From: Verrucomicrobiota bacterium | GTDB lineage: Bacteria > Verrucomicrobiota > Verrucomicrobiia > Limisphaerales > UBA1319 | DNA: 64,000 nt | Reading direction: 5' to 3' | NCBI GenBank assembly: GCA_022711435.1 | Contig: JAKLFB010000027.1 | Coordinates: 1 to 64,000 of the forward strand | Shown: piece by piece, positions 45,013-52,917 of the stretch | Layout: each line of letters opens with the position of its first letter | Position numbering within the stretch: position 1 is the first letter of the stretch | Notes under the pieces: generated by a model | Database searches by the model: none | Told to the model about the DNA's origin: nothing | The model's input: only the letters and a program-made list of their open reading frames with translations | Made by a program: the position numbers and the translations under genes

Positions 45013-45237
45013 TCAGATCCGGGGTGAATCCTTCTGACGACCGCGACGCCAGTTGCCCCGGTGCTTCACAATCCAATCGGTTAGCGCCCATTCGAATCCA
45101 ACGTCGCGCCCGGCCTTTTCGGACTCGATCCACTTGTGCTTGAGGATCTCCTCGCGCTCGGCCTGGAATTCCCGATACAGGTGTGAACCCGTCAACAAGC
45201 TGTTGTCATTGACCAAGTTGCCTTGATTGACAGACAT
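45013..45237 (-). CDS. Small conserved protein of unknown function
   Basis: A 74-aa protein MSVNQGNLVNDNSLLTGSHL with EFQAEREEILKHKWIESEK and GFEWALTDWIVKHRGNW. A similar short sequence rich in E, K and W (EILRHKWIESEK.GRDIG) is familiar to me from hypothetical proteins in Planctomycetes and Verrucomicrobia, but I cannot name a family. It is mostly helical, acidic then basic, without signal peptide. The frame is open to 45324; the ATG at 45237 starts where the sequence becomes protein-like. Confidence 0.6.
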   Translation of the reverse strand: MSVNQGNLVNDNSLLTGSHLYREFQAEREEILKHKWIESEKAGRDVGFEWALTDWIVKHRGNWRRGRQKDSPRI

Positions 45238-45330
45238 AACCTCAACGCAGTTTACATTCGTGACACCAGTGTAACAATGAGACAGACCCTGACAACCAGA
45301 AAATGCAGGCCCCCCCCCACGCACGCACGC

Positions 45331-46944
45331 TCAGAGAGAAGCTCCGAGCGGCGCCTTGCGGCGGATGGCCTGAAGCGGATGTTGGTCGATGGCGTTGGTG
45401 TAGATGCCTTCGATCCGCGTGGCATCGTAATAATGGATGCCTTGATAGAAGTAGAGAGGGATGATCGGCAGCTCCTCGCCGACCAGGATCTGTTCGGCGC
45501 TCGCAAGAATTTCCATGCGGCGTTTCGTGTCGGTCGTTGTGTTGGCCGCGCGCAGCAACCGGTCGTATGCAGCATTCGTCCAGCCGGTGCGGTTGTTTCC
45601 GCTGCCGCTGTGGAACAGATCGAGGAACGTATTGGGATCGCTGTAATCGGCGATCCAGCTGCTTCGGCAGATCTCGTAATCCAGGGCGGTTTGAGCGGCG
45701 AGAAAGACCTTCCACTCGACCTGGCGAAGCTCGATCCGAATCCCCAACTCCCGCTGCCACATCTCCTGGAGCTCGACGGCGATGTCCTGATGGGCCTTGC
45801 CTGCTCCCCCGGCTGAGGCGTTGAAGGTGTAGCGCACGACGGGGAAGCCGCGGCCGCCGGGAAACCCGGCCTCCGCCAGCAGACGCCGCGCCGCGGCAGG
45901 GTCATGCCCCAGCCCCCCCGGGGGGCGATACTCGGCGATGAGAGGCGGGGTCAGATGAGACGCGGGCTGTTCTCCAGCCCGCGTGATGCGCGTCACGATC
46001 CGCAGCTTGTCGATAGCCAGGGCCAAAGCCTGCCGAACCCGCGGATCCTGGTAGGGCGGCCGCGTCACGTTGATCCGGAGGAAATAGGTGCCCAGGTATT
46101 GAAATGTGTGGAAATCGGGCCGCTGGAGCAGCAGATCCAGGAGCTCGACCGGGATCAGATCCTTGTCCCACCCGATGTCGGCTGCCCCCGTTTCGTACAG
46201 GTTCATCGCCGTGTTGGCGGAACCGACCGGGAGCAGGTCGATCCATTCGCTGGCCGTGTTGGCAGCGTCCCAGTACAGCGGATTCTTCCGCAGCCGGATC
46301 CGGTCGTTGAGCCGCCAGCTCACCAGCTCGAAAGGGCCGCTGACGGGCAGGGGCCGGATCATCAGCCAGCGGTCGCCCTCCTGCTCGATTACCCAGCGCG
46401 GCACAATCGCGGCGGTCGGGATGGCGCACAGCTCCAGAAAGAACGGCGTGGGCCCCTCGAGCTCCACCTCGACCAGCCGGGATTCTCGAGCCCGCACACC
46501 CACCGCCCCGAAATCCTTGAGATCGCCCCGGTTGAACGCTTCGGCGTTGCGCACATAGAAGAGCTGGCCTGCATAGTCGCAGCCTGTCTCGGGCTCGAGC
46601 ACGCGCCTCCATGAATACACGACGTCGTCGGCTGAGATCGGATCGCCGGTGGACCATCGCGCGCCGGCTCGCAGATGGAAGGCATAGCGGCGGCCGTCCG
46701 GCGAAACATCCCAGCGTTCCGCCAGGCCAGGGATGGCCCGGCCAGTCCGCGGATCGGACCTTGTCAGCCCCTCGAATATCGCCCCCACCGCCCGCAAATC
46801 CGGCTGTCCAGTGGCAAACGCCGGATCAAGCGATTCAGGCTCCGCACCGTTCAAGATGATCAGGTCGGCTCGCCTGCCGCCCTTCGAACAACCGCTGGCA
46901 ATCCCGGCCAGCAAGAGAGTCAGCAGGAGCCAGCCCGGGTTCAT
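45331..46944 (-). CDS. Oligopeptide ABC transporter substrate-binding lipoprotein (OppA-like)
   Basis: A 537-aa lipoprotein: signal WLLLTLLLAGIASGC places the lipidated Cys at residue 19. It is followed by the SBP_bac_5 fold with NGAEPESLDPAFATGQPDL, IFEGLTRSDPRTG and ARWSTGDPISADDVVYSW (family signature). ALALAIDKLRIVTRITRAGEQ and FLDLFHSGSGNNRTGWTN are in the C-terminal lobe. It would deliver peptides to an ABC importer, but no permease or ATPase gene is adjacent, so it may act alone or with a distant transporter. It follows secG after 12 nt on the same strand, probably by chance of transcription. Confidence 0.92.
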   Translation of the reverse strand: MNPGWLLLTLLLAGIASGCSKGGRRADLIILNGAEPESLDPAFATGQPDLRAVGAIFEGLTRSDPRTGRAIPGLAERWDVSPDGRRYAFHLRAGARWSTGDPISADDVVYSWRRVLEPETGCDYAGQLFYVRNAEAFNRGDLKDFGAVGVRARESRLVEVELEGPTPFFLELCAIPTAAIVPRWVIEQEGDRWLMIRPLPVSGPFELVSWRLNDRIRLRKNPLYWDAANTASEWIDLLPVGSANTAMNLYETGAADIGWDKDLIPVELLDLLLQRPDFHTFQYLGTYFLRINVTRPPYQDPRVRQALALAIDKLRIVTRITRAGEQPASHLTPPLIAEYRPPGGLGHDPAAARRLLAEAGFPGGRGFPVVRYTFNASAGGAGKAHQDIAVELQEMWQRELGIRIELRQVEWKVFLAAQTALDYEICRSSWIADYSDPNTFLDLFHSGSGNNRTGWTNAAYDRLLRAANTTTDTKRRMEILASAEQILVGEELPIIPLYFYQGIHYYDATRIEGIYTNAIDQHPLQAIRRKAPLGASL

Positions 46945-46956
46945 CCCGCGATGCCG

Positions 46957-47514
46957 CTAGGTGCCGGAGGCCGGGCGATTCGTCGCCCCCGAGGCCGGAG
47001 CGGGCGTGGAGGCGGCCGGAGCTGGAGCGGCGTTCGAGAGGCTCAGGCTCAGAGGCGCAGCGCCGGTGGCGCCTGCGGCCGGGGCGTTGCTCCCGGCAAC
47101 GGTCGGCACGGTGATCGTCACGCGGTTGGTGCCCAGGGCTTCCGCGCCAGCCGGAAGGGCCGCGTTTTCAACCCGCGCGGTCGAAACTCCCGGCGGGACC
47201 AGCGGCACCGTGGCGGAGGCGGACTGCGCCTGCTTGGCGAGCTCTTCCTTGAGCAGGTTCTGGCTCTGGGTGGATCGACGGGCATTGACCACAGATAGCG
47301 TCAGCGCCAGGAGAAAGAACACCGTGGCAGCGTATTTGGTGATGGTGGTCAGAGCCGTGCCCGTGCCGGAACCGAAAAGGGCGTCGGTCGCAGCCCCCCC
47401 GAACGCGGTGCCCATCCCGGCTTCTTTCTTCGGCAGCTGCAGCAGGATCAGGAACACCAGAAAAACACAGGTCAGAAATAGAATGACCGTGAACAAGCCA
47501 ATGAGAAATCCCAT
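46957..47514 (-). CDS. secG: Preprotein translocase subunit SecG with long Ala/Pro-rich tail
   Basis: A 185-aa inner-membrane protein. The first helix (LIGLFTVILFLTCVFLVFLILLQ) and the second (KYAATVFFLLALTLSVVNA) with the linker AGMGTAFGGAATDALFGSGTG between them are SecG. SecG assists SecYE in translocation. It has about 100 extra residues rich in Ala, Pro, Thr and Ser after the second helix, longer than the usual 75-110-aa SecG. The order pgk-tpiA-secG is a widespread gene arrangement, which supports the call. Confidence 0.93.
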   Translation of the reverse strand: MGFLIGLFTVILFLTCVFLVFLILLQLPKKEAGMGTAFGGAATDALFGSGTGTALTTITKYAATVFFLLALTLSVVNARRSTQSQNLLKEELAKQAQSASATVPLVPPGVSTARVENAALPAGAEALGTNRVTITVPTVAGSNAPAAGATGAAPLSLSLSNAAPAPAASTPAPASGATNRPASGT

Positions 47515-47529
47515 ACCAGTTGCCTCGAT

Positions 47530-48294
47530 TCAGATGCTGTTTTTGACGATGTCCGAGAAGCTGCGCACCTCAAGGGAAGCACCGCCAACCAGGGCGCCAT
47601 CCACGTCGGGCAGACTCATGAGCTCCCGTGCGTTGGAGGGTTTGACGCTGCCGCCATACTGGATGCGGATCCGCCGGGCGGTGGCCTCGTCGAACAGGCC
47701 GGCCAGAATGCGGCGAATGAATGCGTGAACCTCCTGCGCCTGCTCCGCGGTGGCGGTTCGGCCGGTGCCGATGGCCCAGACCGGCTCGTAGGCGATGACG
47801 GTCTCCTCGATCTGGTCCTTGCTCAATCCAGCCAGGCTGCCGCGCACCTGGTCGCCGACAACCTTCTCGGTGATGCCGGCCTCGCGCTGCTCGAGGGTTT
47901 CCCCGACACATACGATGGGTTTGATGGCCGCGGCGTGAGCAGTCAGGGCCTTGTTCGCAACCAGGAGATCGCTCTCCTTCTGGTATTGCCGGCGTTCGGA
48001 ATGTCCCAGGATGACATAGCGGACGGAAAACTCCTTGAGCATGGCAGCGGAAATCTCACCGGTGTAAGCGCCGCCGGTATGCTCGCTCATGTTTTGGGCG
48101 CCGAGCCGGAGGTTGGAGTCAAGGATGGCTTGGCTGACGTGGCCGAGGGCCGTGAATGGAGGGCAGACGACAAGGTCCACCTCCTTGACAGCGGCCAGCT
48201 CGCGGCGGAGGCCGTTCACAAGATCGAGGGCCTCGGCGGCCGTCTTGTTCATTTTCCAATTCCCGGCGATCAGCAGTTTGCGTTCTTTTTGCAT
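47530..48294 (-). CDS. tpiA: Triosephosphate isomerase
   Basis: A 254-aa glycolytic enzyme interconverting dihydroxyacetone phosphate and glyceraldehyde 3-phosphate. It shows LIAGNWKMNKTAAEAL, VILGHSERRQ (catalytic His), AYEPVWAIGTGRTATAEQ (catalytic Glu) and IRIQYGGSVKPSNARELM (phosphate loop). It lies 42 nt after pgk and 15 nt before secG, in the common pgk-tpiA-secG order. Confidence 0.98.
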   Translation of the reverse strand: MQKERKLLIAGNWKMNKTAAEALDLVNGLRRELAAVKEVDLVVCPPFTALGHVSQAILDSNLRLGAQNMSEHTGGAYTGEISAAMLKEFSVRYVILGHSERRQYQKESDLLVANKALTAHAAAIKPIVCVGETLEQREAGITEKVVGDQVRGSLAGLSKDQIEETVIAYEPVWAIGTGRTATAEQAQEVHAFIRRILAGLFDEATARRIRIQYGGSVKPSNARELMSLPDVDGALVGGASLEVRSFSDIVKNSI

Positions 48295-48336
48295 AGGGCG
48301 ATAGTGTGCGGATCAAGAGAGGATTTCAGCTTGGAC

Positions 48337-49596
48337 TCAGGGGACGTCGGAGAGGGCGGCCACACCTGGGAGGACCTTTCCCTCGAGAAACTCGAGGCTG
48401 GCGCCTCCGCCTGTGCTCATGAAGGTGACCTGATTCCCGAGCTTGGCCTTGTTGATGGCTTTGACGCTGTCGCCACCGCCGATGATGCTTTTGGCGCCGC
48501 GCTTGGCCGTGGCTTCGGCCACGGCGCGGGCGACGCCGAAGGTCCCTTCGGCAAACCGGGCGTCCTCGAACATGCCCATCGGCCCGTTCCAGAGGATGGT
48601 TTTCGCGGCGAGGACCTCGGCGGCATAAGCCTTGACTGTTGCCGGCCCGACATCGAGGCCGGCGGCATCCTCCGGACAATCAAGCGAGGAGTTCACCCGC
48701 GGATTCTGCCAGTCAATGACCGGCTTGCCTTTCTTGTCAACCTGGCTGGTCTTGACCGGGACGGCAACGACGTCATCCAGGGGCAGCAGGAACTTGACGG
48801 CGCGGGACTGGGCCTTGCCCAGAGCGGCTCGGGCAATATCGACTTTGTCGGCCTCGACGAGGGACTTGCCCACACGGCGTCCCTGAGCCATCCGGAAGGT
48901 GTACGCCATGGCGCCGCCGATCAGGATGCTGTCAGCCTTCTCGAGCAGGCGATCGATCACGTTGATCTTGTCCGACACCTTGGCCCCTCCGAGGATGACC
49001 ACGAACGGCCGCGGCGGATTCTCGAGCTCCTCGCCCAGGAACTTGAGCTCGCGTTCCATCAGCAGGCCGGCAGCACACTGCCCGCCCCGCCCAGCCACCA
49101 CTCGCGCCACGCCCTCGGTCGACGCATGCGCGCGATGGGCGGATCCGAACGCATCGTTCACGTAACAATCGGCAAGCTCGGCCATCCGAGCCGCGAAACC
49201 GGGATCGTTGGCTTCCTCCTCGGCGTGGAACCGCACATTCTCGAGCAGGAGGATGTCCCCCGGCTTCATGGCGCTGACGTTCCGAGCGGCCTTCTCCCCA
49301 ACGCAATCCTCGGCGAATTGAACCTCCCGGCCCATGAGCTCCTTGAGCTTCGACGCCACAGGGCGCAGGGACATGGTGGGTTCGGGCGTGCCTTTCGGAC
49401 GGCCAAGATGGGAGGCGAGGATCACTTTGGCCCCCTGGCCGACCAGCCACTCGAGCGTCGGCAGGGTCTCCTTGATCCGGGTGATGTCGGTCACGACCAT
49501 CTGCCCCTCTTTCTCCTCCATGGGAACATTGAAATCGACGCGCACGAATACGCGCTTTCCGTTCACCGTCAGTTGTTTCAGCGTCAGCTTAGCCAT
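48337..49596 (-). CDS. pgk: Phosphoglycerate kinase
   Basis: A 419-aa glycolytic kinase that makes ATP from 1,3-bisphosphoglycerate. It shows the N-terminal RVFVRVDFNVPMEEKEG, VILASHLGRPKGTPEP (phosphate binding), PFVVILGGAKVSDKINVIDR, TILWNGPMGMFED (nucleotide site) and IIGGGDSVKAI near the C-terminus. It heads the run with tpiA and secG. Full-length and undisturbed. Confidence 0.98.
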   Translation of the reverse strand: MAKLTLKQLTVNGKRVFVRVDFNVPMEEKEGQMVVTDITRIKETLPTLEWLVGQGAKVILASHLGRPKGTPEPTMSLRPVASKLKELMGREVQFAEDCVGEKAARNVSAMKPGDILLLENVRFHAEEEANDPGFAARMAELADCYVNDAFGSAHRAHASTEGVARVVAGRGGQCAAGLLMERELKFLGEELENPPRPFVVILGGAKVSDKINVIDRLLEKADSILIGGAMAYTFRMAQGRRVGKSLVEADKVDIARAALGKAQSRAVKFLLPLDDVVAVPVKTSQVDKKGKPVIDWQNPRVNSSLDCPEDAAGLDVGPATVKAYAAEVLAAKTILWNGPMGMFEDARFAEGTFGVARAVAEATAKRGAKSIIGGGDSVKAINKAKLGNQVTFMSTGGGASLEFLEGKVLPGVAALSDVP

Positions 49597-49665
49597 AAAT
49601 TCATTCGAATCAAGCGCAGCAGCATACCGGAAGACGGTCGAGAGTCAAAGGCGAAAAAGGCCGCC

Positions 49666-50475
49666 CTACTCGTCGGCGAGCCTCATGATCTCCACCCGCC
49701 GGAACTCGACAGGGTGGCTTTCAGCCTGGAGGCAGATGTATCCTTCCGAAAGCAGCTTGGGCATCTGCGGCAGCTGCTCGAGCAGCCGCCGAGTGTTCGC
49801 GTCCCCCTCGTCCAGTTGCGGATGGCTGTACTCGAGCACCGTCTGGCCTTCGAGGATGTGGCGGATGACGCGGTAGCCGCGCACCTCGAGCTCGATGGTG
49901 ACCCATGCGTCGCCATGGTAGGTCTTGGACGTCGAGTCCGTGCAGTGCCGAGTCACCAGCTCGCCTTTCATGACCACGTGAGTGCCTGGCGTGCACAGAT
50001 TGCCCGTCGTCCTCTTCCCTGTGCCGGATCCGCCCAGCAGCTGGACCTCGATCGAAACCGGAAAATCCTGGGTTTTGGACATGGTCTCGGGCGGCTGGCT
50101 GTGGATCATGATGCCGCTGTTCCGAAAAGCCCAGCCAGGCCCGCCCGGCGTCTGCTCCCCCATAAACCGATACTCGACCCGGAGACGGTAATTCGAAAAC
50201 TTCTCCCGGTAGAACAGGTGGCCGAACTTGTTGTCGAACTTGGCGTATCGGTCATAGCCCACCTTTAAGACGCCGCCCTCGACCCGAAAGGTGTTGCCCC
50301 AGTTGTCCCCGAGGTCATACCCGGTGATTTTCGGGGTCCAGCCGTCGAGGTCCTTGCCGTTGAACAGAGAAGTCCACTGGCCGGTCGGCTTGGTTTCCTG
50401 GGCCAAAACGAGGGCGGCGCCCGACAAGACCATGCTCAGACAGATGATGGCCGAAATGCGCTGTTTCATATCCAT
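49666..50475 (-). CDS. DUF1080 (3-keto-disaccharide hydrolase-like) exported protein
   Basis: A 269-aa exported protein with signal peptide (ISAIICLSMVLSGAALVLA). It is a LamG-like beta-jelly-roll of the DUF1080 family: SLFNGKDLDGWTPKITG, NTFRVEGGVLKVGYD, RVEYRFMGEQTPGGPGW and FRNSGIMIHSQPPETM. Some DUF1080 proteins hydrolyse 3-keto-glucosides; others are of unknown use, and Planctomycetes and Verrucomicrobia have many. It has no other domain here. It lies 56 nt downstream of the DsbD-like gene on the same strand, probably independent of it. Confidence 0.87.
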   Translation of the reverse strand: MDMKQRISAIICLSMVLSGAALVLAQETKPTGQWTSLFNGKDLDGWTPKITGYDLGDNWGNTFRVEGGVLKVGYDRYAKFDNKFGHLFYREKFSNYRLRVEYRFMGEQTPGGPGWAFRNSGIMIHSQPPETMSKTQDFPVSIEVQLLGGSGTGKRTTGNLCTPGTHVVMKGELVTRHCTDSTSKTYHGDAWVTIELEVRGYRVIRHILEGQTVLEYSHPQLDEGDANTRRLLEQLPQMPKLLSEGYICLQAESHPVEFRRVEIMRLADE

Positions 50476-50531
50476 GACGATGTCCGTTCAAATGTGATCT
50501 GAATGCAGCGGCGCGGCTGAGTCAATCCCGA

Positions 50532-52769
50532 TTATTCGGGCGCATGGGCCGCCTCGTCCAGCGCGTCGAGAACGATCTGGGGCGTCAGCAGCTCAGGCAG
50601 GACGCGCGGGGGCTGGTCCGATCGGCGGGGATACACCAGGACCAGCGGCACTCCCGCCCGCCCGAACCGCTTGAGCTCATCGTAAATCGCCGCAGGAAAC
50701 GTCGTGTAATCTCCCAGCAACGCCACCCCGCCAATCTCGCGCAGCTTGTTACGGACCGACTCGATCTCGATGGCGATTTTCTTGTTGGCCAGGCACGTCA
50801 GACACCAATCGGCGGTGAAATCCACGAGGACTGGCCGGCCTTGGGCCCGAGCCTGTGCGACCGCAGCCGGGCTCCACGGCTCCCAGGGAATGCCGCCCGG
50901 CACCTGCTCGACCGCCGCGCCACCCCCGCCTTCTTCTCCATCCCGGGCCGAGCGCCAGCGCAGTTGGCTTTCGAGTGCGTAAACGTATCCGATGGCCGCC
51001 AGAAGAAAAGCCAGACCCGCCGCCAGCGGCTTTCGACGGGATTGGCCGCGCTGGACAAACTCCCCGTAGATCCAGGCCGCCAGCGCCAGCACCACCAGGA
51101 ACATGCCCAGCCACAAAACTCGCTTGCCGTAATACCGGTCGCATTGCGCAAAAAGCCAAAGCGCCGTGGCAAGCATCGGAAAGCCCATGAACACTTTGAA
51201 CTGCCCCATCCAGGGACCGGGTTTAGGCAGCCACTTGAGCCAGTCGGGCCGCCAGCTCAGAACGACATAGGGCGCTGCCAACCCCGCACCCACCGCCAGC
51301 AGCAGAAGAAAAACCGTCGGCGAGCTCTGGGCCGGATGGAACGTGAATCCAAGAGCCGGCGCCAGGAACGGCGCGGTGCATGGAGTCGCCAGGAGCGTGG
51401 CGAGAACGCCGTTGAAAAAGGCCCCCGCAGCGCCCGGTCTCCCGGCCAGCCCGCCCGCCGCAGAGATCACCGAGCCGCCCATGGTCACCTCGAACAGCCC
51501 GAACAGGTTCAACGCCACCAGGGTCACCAGGGTGGTCAGCATAACCAGAAACACCGGGCTGCTGAACTGCATACCCCATCCGATCCGCTGGCCTGCCCCC
51601 TTGATCGCGATGACGATGGCCGCCAGCACAACAAAGGACACCATCACCCCCGCCGCGTAAACCAGTCCCAGCCGCCGCACCCGTCCCGGTTCGGACCGGC
51701 TCTCGTTGACGAATCCGAGAATCTTCAGCGCGATCACCGGCAGCACGCACGGCATCACATTGAGGATCATCCCGCCGACGAACGCATACCAAAGCATCCT
51801 GGCCAGCGAGACTTGAGACAGCCACGCCATGGACTCGTCCACAGGAGCCGAATCCACACGGACGCCCCCAGGTACCCCCGCAGCGGCGGCCGCCGCAGCC
51901 GGCCCAGCCCCCCCTCCCAGCGACGCCAGGCTCGGCAGCAGCTCGAGACGAACCTCGTGCCCGGCTGCCGGCTTGCCGGACTCCTGCCGCACCACCAGCA
52001 GGCCGCCGATGGCCGAAGGCCAGGCCCCGCCAGCAAGCCGCGCAGCCTTCTGCAGCCTCACCTCGCCCGGACCGGCGGATGGACGCTCGGTGTCCCCCGA
52101 AATCTCGAGGACGTCGTTCGCGTCCGGGAAGAAATCCACCCGCGACGCCTCGACATCCGACGCCCAAGCAATGACAAACGGACGGGGGTTTTGAGCCGAA
52201 TCGGCCGCCCAGGCAGCCCGGACCGGCAGGTTGGGATCGCGTCGTGGAAGCCGCTCCTGGGCGCCCTCGATCAAAGCGGCGTCAGGCGAAGGCCGCTGAC
52301 TCGCGCCGATGGTCAGCCTGGCGGCGACATCGGCGTCGCCGGGCAAACAAAGCTTCTCGCATTCGAGCCAGTGAACGGCCGCCTCGAGCTCGACCGCTCC
52401 CGGCGCAAGGTTCGAACTCAGGGTCAGCGGGACCAGGAGGATGACCCGGTCGTGATAGACATACGTGGTCAGGCCGGCCTCGACATGCTTTTCGGGCACC
52501 GGCCATTGGATCTCGCCCGCCGCGATGCCGGGCGGCAATTTCCAGTCGATGGATGTGGGCGCACCGGCATCGCCGCCGTTCCGCCAATACGTGTGCCAGC
52601 CCCGGTCCATCCGGAGCTCAATCCCGGCCGTGATCGTCTGGCCGGGCCGGGCCTCGTCGAGCGGCATCAAAAGGCGTGCCTGGGTGTGGGGTGGCGCCGC
52701 CTTCAGGCCCCATGCGCATGCCAGAAATGCCGCCAGCCACCACCCGATCCATTCGCGTCGCATGTCCAT
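50532..52769 (-). CDS. Thiol:disulphide interchange protein, DsbD/ScsB type
   Basis: A 745-aa inner-membrane electron-transfer protein that moves reducing power to the periplasm. After a signal (IGWWLAAFLACAWGLKA) comes a DsbD-like N-terminal domain with LDRGWHTYWRNGGDAGAP-type features and the Cys pair in HWLECEKLCLPG. Then come about eight helices with VMPCVLPVIALKILGF and LLATPCTAPFLAPALGF (paired membrane Cys), and a C-terminal thioredoxin domain with DFTADWCLTCLANKK (CxxC). The long frame begins at 53075; start at 52769 (or 52763) places the signal peptide at the N-terminus and leaves a divergent promoter with the gene at 52918. Partners such as a DsbC or cytochrome maturation gene are not in the window. 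Confidence 0.9.
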   Translation of the reverse strand: MDMRREWIGWWLAAFLACAWGLKAAPPHTQARLLMPLDEARPGQTITAGIELRMDRGWHTYWRNGGDAGAPTSIDWKLPPGIAAGEIQWPVPEKHVEAGLTTYVYHDRVILLVPLTLSSNLAPGAVELEAAVHWLECEKLCLPGDADVAARLTIGASQRPSPDAALIEGAQERLPRRDPNLPVRAAWAADSAQNPRPFVIAWASDVEASRVDFFPDANDVLEISGDTERPSAGPGEVRLQKAARLAGGAWPSAIGGLLVVRQESGKPAAGHEVRLELLPSLASLGGGAGPAAAAAAAGVPGGVRVDSAPVDESMAWLSQVSLARMLWYAFVGGMILNVMPCVLPVIALKILGFVNESRSEPGRVRRLGLVYAAGVMVSFVVLAAIVIAIKGAGQRIGWGMQFSSPVFLVMLTTLVTLVALNLFGLFEVTMGGSVISAAGGLAGRPGAAGAFFNGVLATLLATPCTAPFLAPALGFTFHPAQSSPTVFLLLLAVGAGLAAPYVVLSWRPDWLKWLPKPGPWMGQFKVFMGFPMLATALWLFAQCDRYYGKRVLWLGMFLVVLALAAWIYGEFVQRGQSRRKPLAAGLAFLLAAIGYVYALESQLRWRSARDGEEGGGGAAVEQVPGGIPWEPWSPAAVAQARAQGRPVLVDFTADWCLTCLANKKIAIEIESVRNKLREIGGVALLGDYTTFPAAIYDELKRFGRAGVPLVLVYPRRSDQPPRVLPELLTPQIVLDALDEAAHAPE

Positions 52770-52917
52770 ATCATACCTGAAAGACCGCCGATGCCAATGC
52801 CAGCATGGACGCGGTCGGAAGCCGAAGGCCTCAAGCCGCGCGAGCCGCCTGTAGCCGGGGCTCCCATCCGCAGTTTCCTCGGAAACATCCTTTACCCGAG
52901 GATCGGCTGCATGGCAT

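Noticed and set aside
47725..50268. 847-codon plus-strand frame across tpiA-pgk
   Set aside because: Shadow of two well-conserved glycolytic genes.
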